Source of the DNA: Ceratobasidium sp. AG-K
Taxonomy: Eukaryota > Basidiomycota > Agaricomycetes > Cantharellales > Ceratobasidiaceae
Direction: 5' to 3'
Length of the DNA: 64,000 bases
Assembly (NCBI GenBank): GCA_037039685.1
Contig: JAWNGF010000011.1
Location: 1,951,233 to 2,015,232, forward strand
The first letter of the stretch is position 1. Each line of letters starts with the position of its first letter. The notes beneath the pieces are model-generated. The model did no database searches. It had not been told where the DNA came from and saw nothing but the letters and a program-made list of their open reading frames with translations. The translations under genes were made by a program, and so were the position numbers. Positions 24,928 to 37,185 of the stretch are shown here, one piece after another.

Positions 24928-27900
24928 TCAAGCACCAGAGCGGGTTCTCTCGTGCGGCAAATATGAAGTACTAGGCTCGTACTCGCTATCGCGATGGTTA
25001 GTCGAGCGGGAATTGACGCGTTGCTGCCAATCTTCAAACGAGTCGAATTGGGTCATGCCATTTTCGGTGCTCGTCTGGCTCTCTTGGCGCGATATACCAG
25101 ATATCGGCCGGCCTTCGGCTCCGTAACCGCCTTGGTCGTCGAGGAGAATATGGACCTTGTGCGAGAGCAAGTCCTTTTCACGTCGCAGAGCGGCATTTTC
25201 GGTCGTGAGGCGTTCGACGACGGTTTCGTCGGACCCATTGCGCGCGAGGCTGAGCGAGTGCTCGAGTTGGTTAATCTTGACCTCGAGCTCTTCGATCTGG
25301 ATTTCGCGTTCCGACGACTCGTTTTGGGCAACGACGAGATCTTCGCGGGATTGTTCCAAGTCGCGTTGGAGGGCTTCGAGTTGGCGCCTGAGCTCGTTGC
25401 GGTCGGTGGTAAGGCGCTGGAGCGAGCGTTGGCTCTCGACGAGTTGGCCTTGGATATTACCGTGCCCTTCGTCTGACAGGGGAGTGTTGCGACCGGTAGC
25501 ACCGCGCGTGCGAGACCCAGCTTCGGAGCTTGTAATACCGCGGGAAGCGTCCAACTCGGACTGGAGTTTCTCGTTGAGCGCCTTGGACTTGGCATAATCC
25601 TCCTTCATGCGTCGCATCATCTTTTCGGTTCCCCTGCGACAGGTCAGCAAAAGTCTATCAATCGACAATTTACTCACTTGACGTATTTCACCGCCATCTG
25701 ATAATCATGGTCGAGCTCCTGGATGCGCTTGTTCAACCGCGTCTCGGTTTCCTCGCGCCTACGCTCAGCGGAAGCGACTCGTCCCTCGGCGTCGGGCGAG
25801 CTAGGGCTAGCAGCCGACTTGGCTCGCTCGAGTTGCTGTCCGAGAAGTGACACCCGCGCCTCGGCATCGTCCCGACGGCGAGAAACATCTTGGAGCTCAC
25901 GCTCGGTATCTTGATGCAACCGGATCCGCTCGCGCAATTCGTTTTCGAGCTGTTGGGCACGAACCAAGCCGCTGCGACCTTCGCCATCGATATCCTCTTC
26001 GTCGACGACCAGGCCATTGTCGACCAAGTACTTGCGCAACATTCCGAGCTGGACTTCGGCCGACGAGGCTGCGCTTGCACGTTCCTTGACGGCCGCCTCC
26101 TTCATCGCAAGTTCCTGCTTCAGCCGCCCATGCTCGGCCACATTCGAAGCCAGCTGCGCACGGAGACCATTCAACTGGACCCTCAATGCCGTCGCGTCCG
26201 CTACGGCCGCGCTCGCCTTTTTCTGATGCGCGACCAAGTCCGACTGCGACTCGCCGATCCGGTTTCCGGCCTCCTTGAGCATCTTGCGCAACGACGACAG
26301 CTCCATCTCCATGGCGTGAATCCTTTCAACGTGTCCCCGAACTGCGCGGTCTTCGTCGGCTTTGAGGTCCTTGTGCGAATCGAGCAACATTCCCAGACTG
26401 GATGTAGTGGCATGACGGTGCGCGTCGGCTTCTTCGCGCGACTTGGCCCAAGCATTCTCGACGTGCTCCAAGCGCTGCGTCGCCGACTGAGCTTCTTGCG
26501 TCCGGGCTTCAAGTTCGGCCCGAAGTTCGGCCTGGTCCGTCTCCAGCGACTGGATCATCTGCCTCGACCGCTCCCACTGACGCTCCAAATCATCCGCACG
26601 GGCCGTAGTCGCCGCCAACGCCGCCTGGGTCTGCTCGAGCGCACGCACATGCTCCTCCCTAAGCGCGAGCGCCTCTTCGAGTTTTTGCGCCACCGCACTG
26701 TGCTCGGCCTCGTTTTGCGCGATATTCGACTGAACAACGACAATCTTTTCGGCGTGGTCCCGCATCGACGTTTCGAGGAATAGGTTGCGATCCAGCAGCT
26801 CGGCATGCTCACTCGCCGTCCGAGCCTGGTCTTCTTCAGCGGCCTCGGCGCGTCGGATGGCATCTGCCGCGCGCTCCTCGGCTTGTTCGCGCAACTTGGA
26901 CTGGAGGGCGAGCGCATCCGTTCGTTCGGCCAGCGTTCGCTCGAGAACCGAGCGTTCGGTCGACGCGGCCGCTACGAGGCGTTCGAGGTTTGCGCTACGG
27001 TCACGCTCGAGTTTACCCGGATCGTCTAGGCCAGACTCATACGCGGCCAACTTGGCCCGACAAAACGCAGCCTCTTGTAGTGCGGTCGTCTTGACGCGGT
27101 CGGCTTCGGCCAGTCGGTCCGAGGCGGATTGAATCTGCGCCGCAAGTGTCGTCTGTCCTGGTATTAGCTCAATTGTAGACTCGATCGCCGAGACTCACCT
27201 GCAACTTGGCCTGCTGCTGCTTCAACCCAACCACTAAATCCGCAACGCCTTCAGACCACTCTCCCAACCCCTCGAGCTCTTCGGACCAAACGAATCCAGC
27301 ACTAGCGGCTCGAGCGAGGGCAGCACGCATCCACGCATCGCGTTTCCTGAGGGTCGCAAGTTCGCCCGAGGTGGACATGGCGCTTCCGCTCCGAGTATGA
27401 TGCGCCAACTCGCTCCCAGTTCGATGTGCCAATTCGCTCCCGGCCCGAGTGTGCCCAAGCTCACGATTAAGCGCCAACTCGCTCCCAGCACGATGATGCC
27501 CAAGATAACCATTCGGCGAGGCCCGACCAGCAGGAGACCCGCTCCGGCTGTTTCCGCCCTGCGCACGCATCGCGACGGCTGCCATATTCACCGGCGACTT
27601 GCCCCGCTGCTCAGGGGACTTTGCACGATCGCTCTCGTCGGCCGATTCCGCATCTGATCTCCTCGGTGGACGGGCGGGTTTTCCTTCGGGGGTGCGACGA
27701 GACTCTTCCCGCCTCTGAGCCTCTTCTTGCGCTTTACGAGCGAGTTCCTCCTGAGCACGACGTTGAGCGTCTTCCTGCGCTTTCCGAGCCACAGCTTCTT
27801 CCTGTACTCGACGGGCGTCTTCTTGGGCCTTGCGCGTAACGTCTTCCTGGTCTTTACGCGCCTCTTGCTGGGCCTTGCTCGCGAGCTCTTCCTGCGCCCG

Positions 27901-29850
27901 ACGCACGTCTTCCGGGACCTGATTAGCCCGCCACGAATCGTCCAAGCGCCGGGGTTCGTCGACGCTCTGCGCACCCCGACGGTCCATTCCCTCGGGCAAC
28001 CGCCTTGGCTCATCTACACTCTGCGCACCCCGTCGGTCTTCGAGGCGTTTCGCATCTTCGACCGAGGGATTCAGCCGGCGCGGGTTCTCGGGCGATGAAT
28101 TCATCCGACGCGCGTCTTCTGGGGATGAGTTTGATAAACTGCGTTGGTGCGTGTCGGGGCTGGGACGGGGTTGACCTTCTGTGCTTGGCGAGAGCCCGAG
28201 TCCGAGTCCGCGTTGGGGTTGTTGTTGCGGTGGGGGACTGGTTGCGCCGTTGGGTTTGCGTGGTTGCCCGGGTTTGCTTTCGGGGTACTTGATCAAATCT
28301 ATACAGTGTTAGCTACAATCAGGTCAAGGGCGTGCGGGCTTACTGGTATCGAGAACGTGAACCATCATCGCATCGTCCCTGGTGGGCGCGAGCTCTCCAC
28401 TCTCGCCGCCAATGACAAACATCCGCCCATCCGCCGTGGCCATCGCGTGTCCACTCCGCCCGGACGGCTGCGGACCCATATTCTGGAACATGTACCACCG
28501 ATGGTCTGCACAGATCAGCGCCACATCTCACTCGGACCACTGGACTTACTGCTGATTTTAAAGCTCCCCAAGTCGCCGAGATCCTTCCCATCAACGCCAC
28601 GTCCGCCGAATACGTACATGACGTCGCCGACGAGTGCGGCTGCGTGTCCTTCGCGCGGGACAGGGATGAAGCCGATGCAGGTCAATTCGGACCAGGTGCG
28701 GGTGGCCATGTCGAAACACCACGTGTCGTTGTAGTGAAATGCGCCATCGGTTCCACCGAATCTACACGAGGTCAGAAAAGTCAAGGAGATGGGAGTGGAC
28801 GTACATGTATATTTTATTCTCGTACGTGACGAGGACGTGCCCGGTTCGACGTGGTGGGGGCTCGTTTCCTGGGACGGGGGTGAGTTGTTCCCAGGCCGAT
28901 GTTCCTCGGACCACTGCACGTTAGCGCCATCCAGTCAGCGAGTGAACAGTTGGGTAATGGACGACTTACATGATTGCAGGTCGAAGCTCCAGAGGTCGTT
29001 GAGGAATTCTCCATCGACTTGACCGCCGAATACGATAAACTTGTTGCCGCACATGCCAACCGCATGACCATATCGGCCCAGAGGCGCCGGTCCAACGATG
29101 CCAACCTTGGTCCAATCGCGTGTGGCTACGACCGTCAGCACACGTCAAACACAAAAAGTAGCACTTACTGAGGTTGAGCAAATACAAGCCATCGTCATTG
29201 CGTTCACCTTCCTTGGCCAGCGTGTCTCCACCCCAGACAATCAACACACTGCTAACAAGCGCGCTCTTGTGTCCAACACGAGGCCCGGGGGCGTCTCCCG
29301 TCGTCTCCATCAGACTAGCGACAACGCCCATTTCCTTGGTGGAGCGACGCCCGCCCGGGCCAACGGTGGCATCTGGACCCCACACGCCACGGATCATCCA
29401 CAGGTCGTCCTTGACCTCGTCCTTGACAAGCCCGCCAAATACAAAAATGTCGCCCGACGGAGTGGAGATGAGGGGGATCGAGTGGCCGTAGCGGGGAAGC
29501 GGAGGCCCTGTCATGCTCGTCACGATGGGCTGGTCCGATGTTGCCAGGCCTTGGGGGAGTCGCATGGGCGCATCGACCTGCAGACGACGCACGGACCAGG
29601 GGTAGTCTTGTCGCGGACGGTTGCTCCCCTGCTGTTGCTGTGGCTGGGGAGTAGACTGTTGAGAGGGGGGTTGTTGAGAGGGTTGTTGAGGTTGTTGTGG
29701 GCGCTGCGGAGGCTGCTGAGTGCGTCCATACGAGGCTTGTTGAGCTGCCGGTGCTGGTGCTGGATTAGCTGCCGGTGCTGGTGCCGGTGCTGGTGCTGGT
29801 GCTGGCGCAGGCTGGGCCGTGTGCCGCTTGCGCGAAAAGAACGAGGCCAT
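24928..29850 (-). CDS. Tea1-like kelch-repeat, coiled-coil cell-end marker
   Basis: Eight exons: 29850-29169, 29125-28970, 28913-28805, 28761-28550, 28505-28344, 28298-27199, 27152-25678 and 25633-24928, giving 1533 residues with a perfect frame. The N-terminal part (about 14-75) is Pro-Ala then Gln-rich. Kelch blades occupy about 115-440, with repeated RYGH, RTGH, REGH and RSGH followed by FGG or IGG motifs. Residues 441-807 are disordered, with a charged repeat resembling RKAQEDARRVQEE. From 808 to about 1480 there is a long coiled coil. This order matches fission yeast Tea1/Tea3-type proteins, which ride microtubules to cell tips and set polarity, so a hyphal tip role is likely. It converges on RRP5 with 194 bp between the stop codons. 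Confidence 0.88.
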
Positions 29851-30815
29851 CCTGCCCTCGGATGGTTTTCCAAACAAGAACGAAATCGTGGCCGACTACC
29901 GCACGTGTCTGCCCAACCTCAGCACAAGCAATTCGTGATCGAAAACACTCACCCGCCCGAATGGCGACGAATGGACCAACACTTTCCACGTGACCCTGTT
30001 TGGTTCCGCCCCCGGATGTTGCCTCCTCGGCGCTGCTCTGATTTCTAAAATGGCAAGTGTCTGGAGTTATACGTCACTTGTGTCTTTTGTGATTTGTATT
30101 CGATATTTTTACTGGACTTGTGCTCTGCTCTCAACTTTTTGTTCAAAATGGTTGCTAACCACCCGAAACGTCATTTGATCAAAATGAAATATACCTCGAT
30201 CGCTTCCAACTCCATGTTCCCAAGTACATAATACAGCGCGTGCGCTCGTGTAGCTATTCGCTTGCAACCTAGACAGCCGTGCTCTTGCTACTCACTCGCT
30301 ACCACGTACACATGCATACAGCTCGACGATCCTTGCGCCGCTCACGCATTTAGACGCAACCCACCTGAAACACGCCCAATTATAGAAAAAGATGGCGCAC
30401 CTTACATAACACTCAAACAAATCCCATGGCCAGATCATACCGCCGGCTCGTCCACTCAACATTTCATCAGTCACATACACAACATTCTTATGAGCGAGCA
30501 CGTCGCATACATACTCGTACCAGTACTCTCTGACAATGATCGAACGATTCATGTCGTGCCTTGGACTATGGCCCCCTAGTGACTACCGGCAACCACACCG
30601 TTGGACGATCGCCAAAAGCAAGTCGCCGGAATGAACCAGTCGCCCGATCCGCCTCGCTAGCAACCAACCAACATCCCAGCCCAAGTTCGAGACCCAGACA
30701 TGTGAAATCCTATGATCTTAGCTGCGCACTCTGACCAATCACTCGGGTACGCTCCAGATACAACGCGTATATTCCGCTCGGTCAGTCGAGTAGACCGACG
30801 AAATAGACATTTTGG
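29851..30815. other. Upstream region of the Tea1-like gene; no clear gene
   Basis: The first few hundred bases should hold the Tea1-like promoter. A 105-codon ORF (30262-30579, plus) has a passable composition and could be an upstream exon of the next gene, but I could not connect it by splice sites with confidence. Confidence 0.4.
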
Positions 30816-31618
30816 TTGGCGCGTGAGCTCAGGTACGATATACGTAAACCTAGCGACGTCATCTCGACTGGCGCTTCCACGTTTGGGTGGCTCGTTCAAA
30901 TTAGCGCCAAGGTGGCAACGCGAACCTTGGACGCGCCGCAGCCCAATATTCAATTCGTAAAACCAAAGGCAGCAGGACTTCGAAATTTCATCGTTCTCGA
31001 CCGCAATAACCATGATGCTCCCAAGGCCCAGTCAACTTTTGCCTCGATATCTGCATCCATCGGTGCGCAAGACGAATTTAGACTTGCGTATGACAGAAAC
31101 GAGAAGAAACCGTCCAAGGAATGCAAGTTGAATTCAACTGACCTTTTAGAGCAAATCGTTTCTCAGCCCGCAGAGCCACTCCTTTTCTATCAACTGGCCA
31201 CTCTCGCGTGGATAGTCCCCAATCGACGCGAGAAATACCATCTCATCAACGCCAACTGCTATTGGTTTGCTGGATTGGTTTGGGAGTGTATGGCGTTTCT
31301 GTGTCCAGGGGCTTTGCGTCATAAACAGAAGAGCGCCGGGGGGTGGATCCGCGAGCAACTCGGCCACACTCTATCCACCGTCGAGGTGATTTCTCACTTG
31401 GTGCAACAAGAGCTTGAAATTCAAGAGAAAAGAATTGCCGCGCAACGGAACGTAAGTTTCTACCCCCAAGCCATGCAATCGCCTACTAAAAGTTGCGCTA
31501 GTTATGGTCCAAGGTTTGCAAGTCTGACGCGGAGAAAAGGTTCAAGGAGAGTGAGCGGCAAAAGAAGGAACTCGGGCAAATGGTTCAACAAAGTTCGAGT
31601 CATGGAGGGTCACGTTGA
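30816..31618 (+). CDS. Hypothetical protein with an NCYWF signature, 5' end uncertain
   Basis: At least two exons: up to 31451 and 31502-31618. The intron 31452-31501 starts GTAAGT, and the spliced tail is lysine- and glutamine-rich, ending HGGSR. The body contains FIVLDRNNHD, then IGAQDEFRLAYDRNE, then a hydrophobic block YHLINANCYWFAGLVWECM. I recall this last block from a multi-copy agaricomycete family of unknown function; the asparagine-cysteine-tyrosine-tryptophan core is its most conserved part. The start at 30816 is only the first ATG of the open frame, and upstream exons probably exist. No signal peptide or transmembrane anchor is evident beyond the hydrophobic block. I do not assign a function. 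Confidence 0.55.
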
Positions 31619-31639
31619 TACACACTTGTAGGTTGAGGT

Positions 31640-33112
31640 GCTTGGGTGCTGGCGCATAGTTATGTATTGTAAAAGAGATTCGGGTAGTCGTATGTTGATC
31701 TGGCCTCGACGCGCCGTTGTGTCTTTCTCCATCAGAAACAAATTATCATCCGGGTATGGTGCTCGAGATTGAAGGTAGTCGTTGGATACTTGCTTATTCG
31801 AGTCAAAATTGGCTCGCGGATAATCTACTGGCTGTGTGATCCTCGGTAGAATTAGGTTTTATTAATCTGCTAATACCTCGGGGATATGGACTTGTTTCCT
31901 ATGTTCTTTGAGATATCTTGTCTGAGGGTCGTTCATATAATTATGATCACTACCAAAAATTGGCCTAGCCCTCAGGCTCTGGAGCGCTGAGGTGCATACA
32001 TTCGATCTCGGAGAAAAATCCATTTCCCCAGGTGGGTTCACCCATTCTTCCAAACCGGAGTGAGGGTAAGTTTCCACATGTCCTCTACACAAGCACCGCC
32101 CTTCACGCATATACACACGCCAATCACATACTGTTTGCGCATGGCTCAAAGGTGTGTCTCAGACCCTTTGTCGCCGTGAAAAGCGCCTGAAAGTCTGACG
32201 CGCTGCTCTTTATCGCTAGCTGCACCTGACTTGCCATAGTAAAGTGTGCCATCGGAGGACGAGATTCGAGGCCCGCCAGATGCTGCAAAGGTTGCTCCAG
32301 GTAAGAGCTGGGCAAGCTTAACGTATAAGAAAGAGCCCTTCGCCATGTGTATATGATCCCCACTTGGAGTGTTACACTGTGGGGTCTCAGGCTACTGAAT
32401 AACGTCAGCAAATGCACTGAATCGAAAATGGCCGCTTTCAGTGATGGATTACATCATTTTTCAGTCACCTTGCGCATGGTTAGCGGTCATCAGTACCATA
32501 AAAAGGAAATTTGAAAAGGTTGTGGGGCGAAATTGTTCCCCAGTCACTCCTGAAGATAATCTTCAGCGCATCGCTCACTGAAAGTGGACACGTCTAGTGA
32601 TGTAAGCCATGAGTTCTCAGTGCTGATGTGGCTAGAATTCAGTGCGCTTAGCCTCCACAGTAGTTAAACAGATGAAGGGCCAGCTGGCCGTTGAGAATGC
32701 TCGTGAGCGCTAGCTGGGTCATCACAACGTCACAGCATACATAAGGAGACGTGTTTTCGATCTGAATGTGATGGATGCGTTCACTCCTTGCTGGATGTAG
32801 AGAAATACGAGGGATTGCGTGCGCGAGCAAATGATCTATAGTTTGACATCACTTGGTAAATACATTCTTTGCAGCGAGCATTAGTGGGTGAAATTTGGGG
32901 GATCAGCGCTGAGACGCCGAGATGAAGGGGGGCTTATTAGTCGAGAGTTTAAGGATGGTAAGAGCAAAGAAAAACCGAGACGCTTGGTATTCTTCTCTTG
33001 GACTTCCAGGCATACATTAATCGTGTAACACTAACCATTTTCTTAGAAAACGCCACTATGAATACAAGTGCACATGAGCCAACCGCCGAGAGACAAAACC
33101 GAAACAACTGTA
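31640..33112. other. Intergenic, no gene seen
   Basis: Short overlapping ORFs only (longest about 97 codons, on the minus strand). No recognisable motif, RNA gene or repeat stands out until the inverted-repeat element beginning at 33113. Confidence 0.4.
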
Positions 33113-33804
33113 CTAGCCCGGACCAGAGCATGGCAACAAGCTAGTTTTGAGAATATCTCACTACGGGTGAACAATTTTGGTTTGCCCTCATAATAAGACG
33201 GATTTTATTCAGTCCTCTTGTTACCCATTATCAGGAGCGCATAATGATTTTTATAGGTAGATCTCGTGCAATGCGCAAAATGAATTCTAATAGCACGTTT
33301 TATCTCCGTGGCGAGAGACTTTATGACCAAGGTCCAATCGAAAAAGCAATAGATTGTTCAGTTTCAAGTAAGTTTCATTGCACATGCGCACCTAAAATCT
33401 CGCAACTGGGAGATATGCTGGCGGAACAATATAGTCATTTTTGATGAGCTAAGTGGGATTGCACATAGAAACCCCTGAAAATTGTTCCCGTTTTGGCGGC
33501 CATACCTTCTCAGCCAGGCAGTTTCACAACTTGCTTCATTAATAAAATTAAGTTGTATTCGCATCTTCCATCACTTCTATTGTAACCATCAGGGCGGAAT
33601 TCTCAAAACAAGCAGGGCGGAAATTGGCGATGCATTTTGTATCACATTCATGAATGCTATATGACAACAATCACGTTCAAAAGTTCCCATTAGGCATAAA
33701 TCAGTGATAGAAACCACTTTTATTATTGAATCTAAAACAAAATTTGAGTTTTCGGTGCATTTTTCAACGAAATAGCTTGTTGCCATACTTTTGGTCCGGG
33801 CTAG
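33113..33804. mobile_element. Non-autonomous TIR element (MITE-like), about 692 bp
   Basis: The ends are imperfect terminal inverted repeats of about 32 bp. The left end reads CTAGCCCGGACCAGAGCATG and continues GCAACAAGCTA. The right end, read on the minus strand, begins CTAGCCCGGACCAAAAGTAT and continues GGCAACAAGCTA. Both ends are flanked by TA (33111-33112 and 33805-33806), which fits a TA target duplication of the Tc1/mariner kind. The interior is AT-rich and has only ORFs up to about 66 codons, so no transposase is present. The right end lies about 10 bp from the edge of inverted-duplication arm A. Confidence 0.75.
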
Positions 33805-33814
33805 TACAAAGGTA

Positions 33815-36800
33815 GCAAATGGAACAGCGTGACAAAGGTGAGTAAACACACGACACCAACTACCGTACATGGACCAAGTGCCAAAAGCGCTGCCCGCACG
33901 TTGTGAACCCAACATTCATGGTCAGAGCGCTATGCATATATTACACAATACGCTCGCAACCACTGCTCGTTCAACTCTGCGTCTCCCATTCAATAGATTC
34001 GCTCTCCCTTGTCTGACCGTATTGAAATCGCTTTCTCAGGGAGAGCCTGGTTGATCCTGGTAAATTGCGTTTTTGGATATCCAAAATCTCCCGTAGATCC
34101 TGAGCGAATGATGGAAGAGTATCCTTCAGCCAAGGGTACATGCTCGAGTCGATCCCTGGGGCGTAGATTCGCAACGCCTGGGATTCCTTCTCTCCGGTTA
34201 AACTCAAGCTCAGAGATTGGGTTGCGATCCGTAGGTCCGCAAGGATCGCGATGTAGGGATGGCCCAGGTTGGCGATGTTCAGATTGCTAGGGGTTATCGA
34301 GTTGAGAGCGTGCTGCGTTGATTGTATTCTCGCCCGATCTGAGACAAGTATATAGGATACGCAAGGAGTTGTGTCCATCTCAGAGTGGAACTTGTACATC
34401 GGGATGACTTTGTCGATTATGGCCTGGTTATGACAGCATTGCATGGCACATGAGCGAGCCCATTGACGCGTAAGCCACATATGCATTCTGTTTCGATGGG
34501 CATACACAATTAGCGCTATCCCCAAGACACTCCGAAGGAACACTCACGGTGGATTTGTTTCGTTGTCCGCGATATCGTGCGTCATGTGTATCCAGTGAGA
34601 GAAGTTGATGTACCAATTCTCGAATACGTTGCCCGCCGTTGCCCGAACCGCCGAACCGAACATAAAGGCGAGGTAATCCATAACAGGAACCGGTTTACAG
34701 TCCAGCAGCTCCTCGTCTGTCCATGGATCATGGGTTGTTGTCCCAAGGCTGGTGTTGGGATGAGATTGAGCCTCGATTTTTCGTACGAGAAGGTCTTTAG
34801 CCACCAGGTACAGAATGCGCGATACGAGTTCGCCCCTTTTGCCCATTTCGATCAATCCATTCTGCATATTTAGCGCCAGAGACTGAATCGAGTCGCCTAA
34901 ATTTCTTCCTGCGTTGCCAGAGATATCCTTATCGTGCAAGAGCCGAGCAGCAGCGCAGGAAAGAAGAGGCTCGGATGGGTAGAGGGTGTCTTGCCAAACT
35001 CTATCGTCGGTGGTGTCCAGACATATGCGAAGGTGACTAGATATGGCTTTCTGTTGAAAGCCGATAGCCTTGGAGTGACCGAAGCAGATGTCGAGACAAA
35101 ATCGCTGGGCCAAGACGGCGAAGGCCTGCGACGGATCAGAGGGAGCGAAAAAAGTATTGTTGCAGAGCTTTACGCCAGCATTGTCCAACAATTCGTGGGC
35201 GGACCCTAAACTAGGAGCTGTGGACTTCCATCTTCCAAGATTGCTTCAACATGCGAGAAATTGTTAGCGAGTCATGTAGTCACAATGGTCGGCCGAACCC
35301 CATGATGTACTCGAGGCGAGCGGCGTTTCTCAGATCGATGTCCCCTAGCGGGGTGGCCAACTGATCCCAGTTAAACTCCGAGTAAGGAGGGAAAACGTCT
35401 TCACCGCCTCGGCGAACTCGTAGAGAAGGATCTAGACTGAAATCAGCCTACTACCTCCACTGGCAGGTTAAGGCGTACGAATGTGTGCAGGAGCCGAGAA
35501 ATCGGCCACCCGTGAGGTAGTGGACGCGAAAACAACCCAATTGGATATGCGCGATTGCATACGAGAAAACCCACTGATCACTCGGCATAAAATGTGCGAC
35601 GGCCGAAAGTGGTTCTGGGGTTCACCAAGTATGTGAGCCTCGTCGAAAGCGATCACTAGTTTGGGCTTATGGGATCCGTTACTGAAGAAGGCACTACCGG
35701 CGTGAATCAACTGTCTGTACGCCTCACGGAGGATGGCTTCGCCGCGTAACTGCGGGCTCTCGGTTACTGGGTACGGTCATGTCAATACAACTGGATTCGA
35801 CAAGGAGAAGCATATGCTTCACCCACCGTCGTCTTCTTTACTTCCTTTACTCTCATTACTTCCGCCACTTAACGAAGCTCCCATTGGCGGAGCGACTGGT
35901 GGACTATTGGCAAATGGGTCCTTACCTTCATCCATAATCGTCAGGTCCTTGATTCCCGCCTCCAGGGGTTCATGGCCAATGAGCGGGAATTCCTGGAAGC
36001 AAAAAATGTCAACGGTCAAAAACACATCTCGAATGATCCCTCACCGCCTGAATACCCTTTGCAAACTGTAAGGTTCGACAACCCTGTGAACACATATCAA
36101 ACAGGGTGTATGCGGCTCGCTCACTCTCCTGTATTCTCTACCCACGTCCTTAAAAAAAGACTCGCGGAGTCCTGACTCGAAATCGGCCATCTTACTCGAC
36201 CAATCCAGGATTTTTTCCGAGCACTGGGCTTCTGTTTCAGATATGGAGCGTAGATGCCGTCCCACCACAGTGAAGATCGCCGCGAACAATGCGACGCATC
36301 TGTCCGAATACTCCTCCGCCGAGATGGACAGATTCTCGGTCAAGATGCGCGCGGGAACGTGGTCTCGTGGCGGATATGAATTCTTCTCCCGACGGGATCG
36401 TAGGTTGATGTATACTCCCAGAACCTTGCTCCGCATAAGCTATGCGGTCTCTTATTCAACAAGGAACCCAGCAAAAACCGATTCGTCCTACCTCAACGAT
36501 TGTACGAGACTTTCCGGTGCCCGAGCTTTGAACAATGGAACAGAACTTTCCATATATCTCGACTTTGGGTTCGTGAAATCGTTCGTCGCAATCAGTAAGG
36601 TACTCGTAAAGGCCCTGGACCGCTGGACCGATGTAAGTGTCTTTAAACGATGCCACCAAATCGGCTCGTGATGCAGTCTCTAGAATAATATCAGCTAGCG
36701 AGTAATATACTGTTCGTATTTTTCCTACTCTTTTGAACCGCGTGTGAAGGCTCAGAGCTGGTGGTGGGATATGCATAGTTCTGAATATCTACTCGTGTGT

Positions 36801-37185
36801 CGGAGCTCAGCGAACAATCATGTATATGGTGTATTTAGTTACTGATACTCACATCTTTGGACGCAATCAAAACTACGAAATTCCATGGCCTTGATCATAG
36901 CTTCCTTCAACCCTTCGTCTAGTTCTTGCTTCTGGTTCCAGAAGAACGCATCCCGTGTTGTCGACGAAAAAGCCTGTCCGAGCATGGTTTGAGCCGCTCG
37001 AGTCGATGCCCACTCGAGGTACGCCTCTTCTCCCCCTAATTCAGTTAGAATGCTATGATAGTCCATAGATGGTGAACAGGATGTGGGGAGGTGGTTCGGG
37101 AGTGGGCCAATAAAATAACAGCTAATTACAGGTACAAGCGCCGAGCGCTCGACACCGTGACCATTGTTTGGCCTACGCATACAAC
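33815..37185. repeat. Inverted duplication, arm A (about 3.37 kb)
   Basis: This block is the reverse complement of 50255-53645 at high identity, including introns and about 100-170 bp of flanks. Homology fades outward at about 33815 on one side and 37185 on the other. The gene span in the two arms differs by one base, which I locate to a T-run in an intron near 36480. Flanking sequence outside the arms is unrelated. I do not see terminal repeats or clear target duplications at the arm ends. Confidence 0.9.
33971..37066 (-). CDS. P-loop NTPase of an expanded agaricomycete family, copy A
   Basis: Nine exons are inferred by direct correspondence with copy B; exon 1 is 37066-36853. The predicted length is 882 residues with all phases kept. 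The start MDYHSILTELGGEEAYLEW opens a helical N-terminal region. Walker A is SSGTGKS (about 149-155), followed by YPPRDHVPARILTEN. Walker B is VIAFDEAH, with DEAH about 375-378. The C-terminal half, containing LRVRRGGED and GDIDLRNAARLEY, has no domain I can name. It resembles ATPases that are highly multiplied in Rhizoctonia-like and other agaricomycete genomes and have been discussed alongside Crinkler/RHS-type effector NTPases; that link is tentative. There is no signal peptide. It differs from copy B by scattered substitutions only. Confidence 0.82.

Noticed and set aside
25890..26783. 297-codon ORF on the plus strand antisense to the Tea1-like gene
   Set aside because: It is a shadow of the GC-rich, biased coiled-coil coding sequence on the other strand, which has conserved domains and exact splice phases. 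The same applies to 29098-30048.
34009..35209. Plus-strand ORFs within arm A that repeat as minus-strand ORFs in arm B
   Set aside because: They are antisense shadows of the NTPase gene, duplicated because the arms are duplicated.
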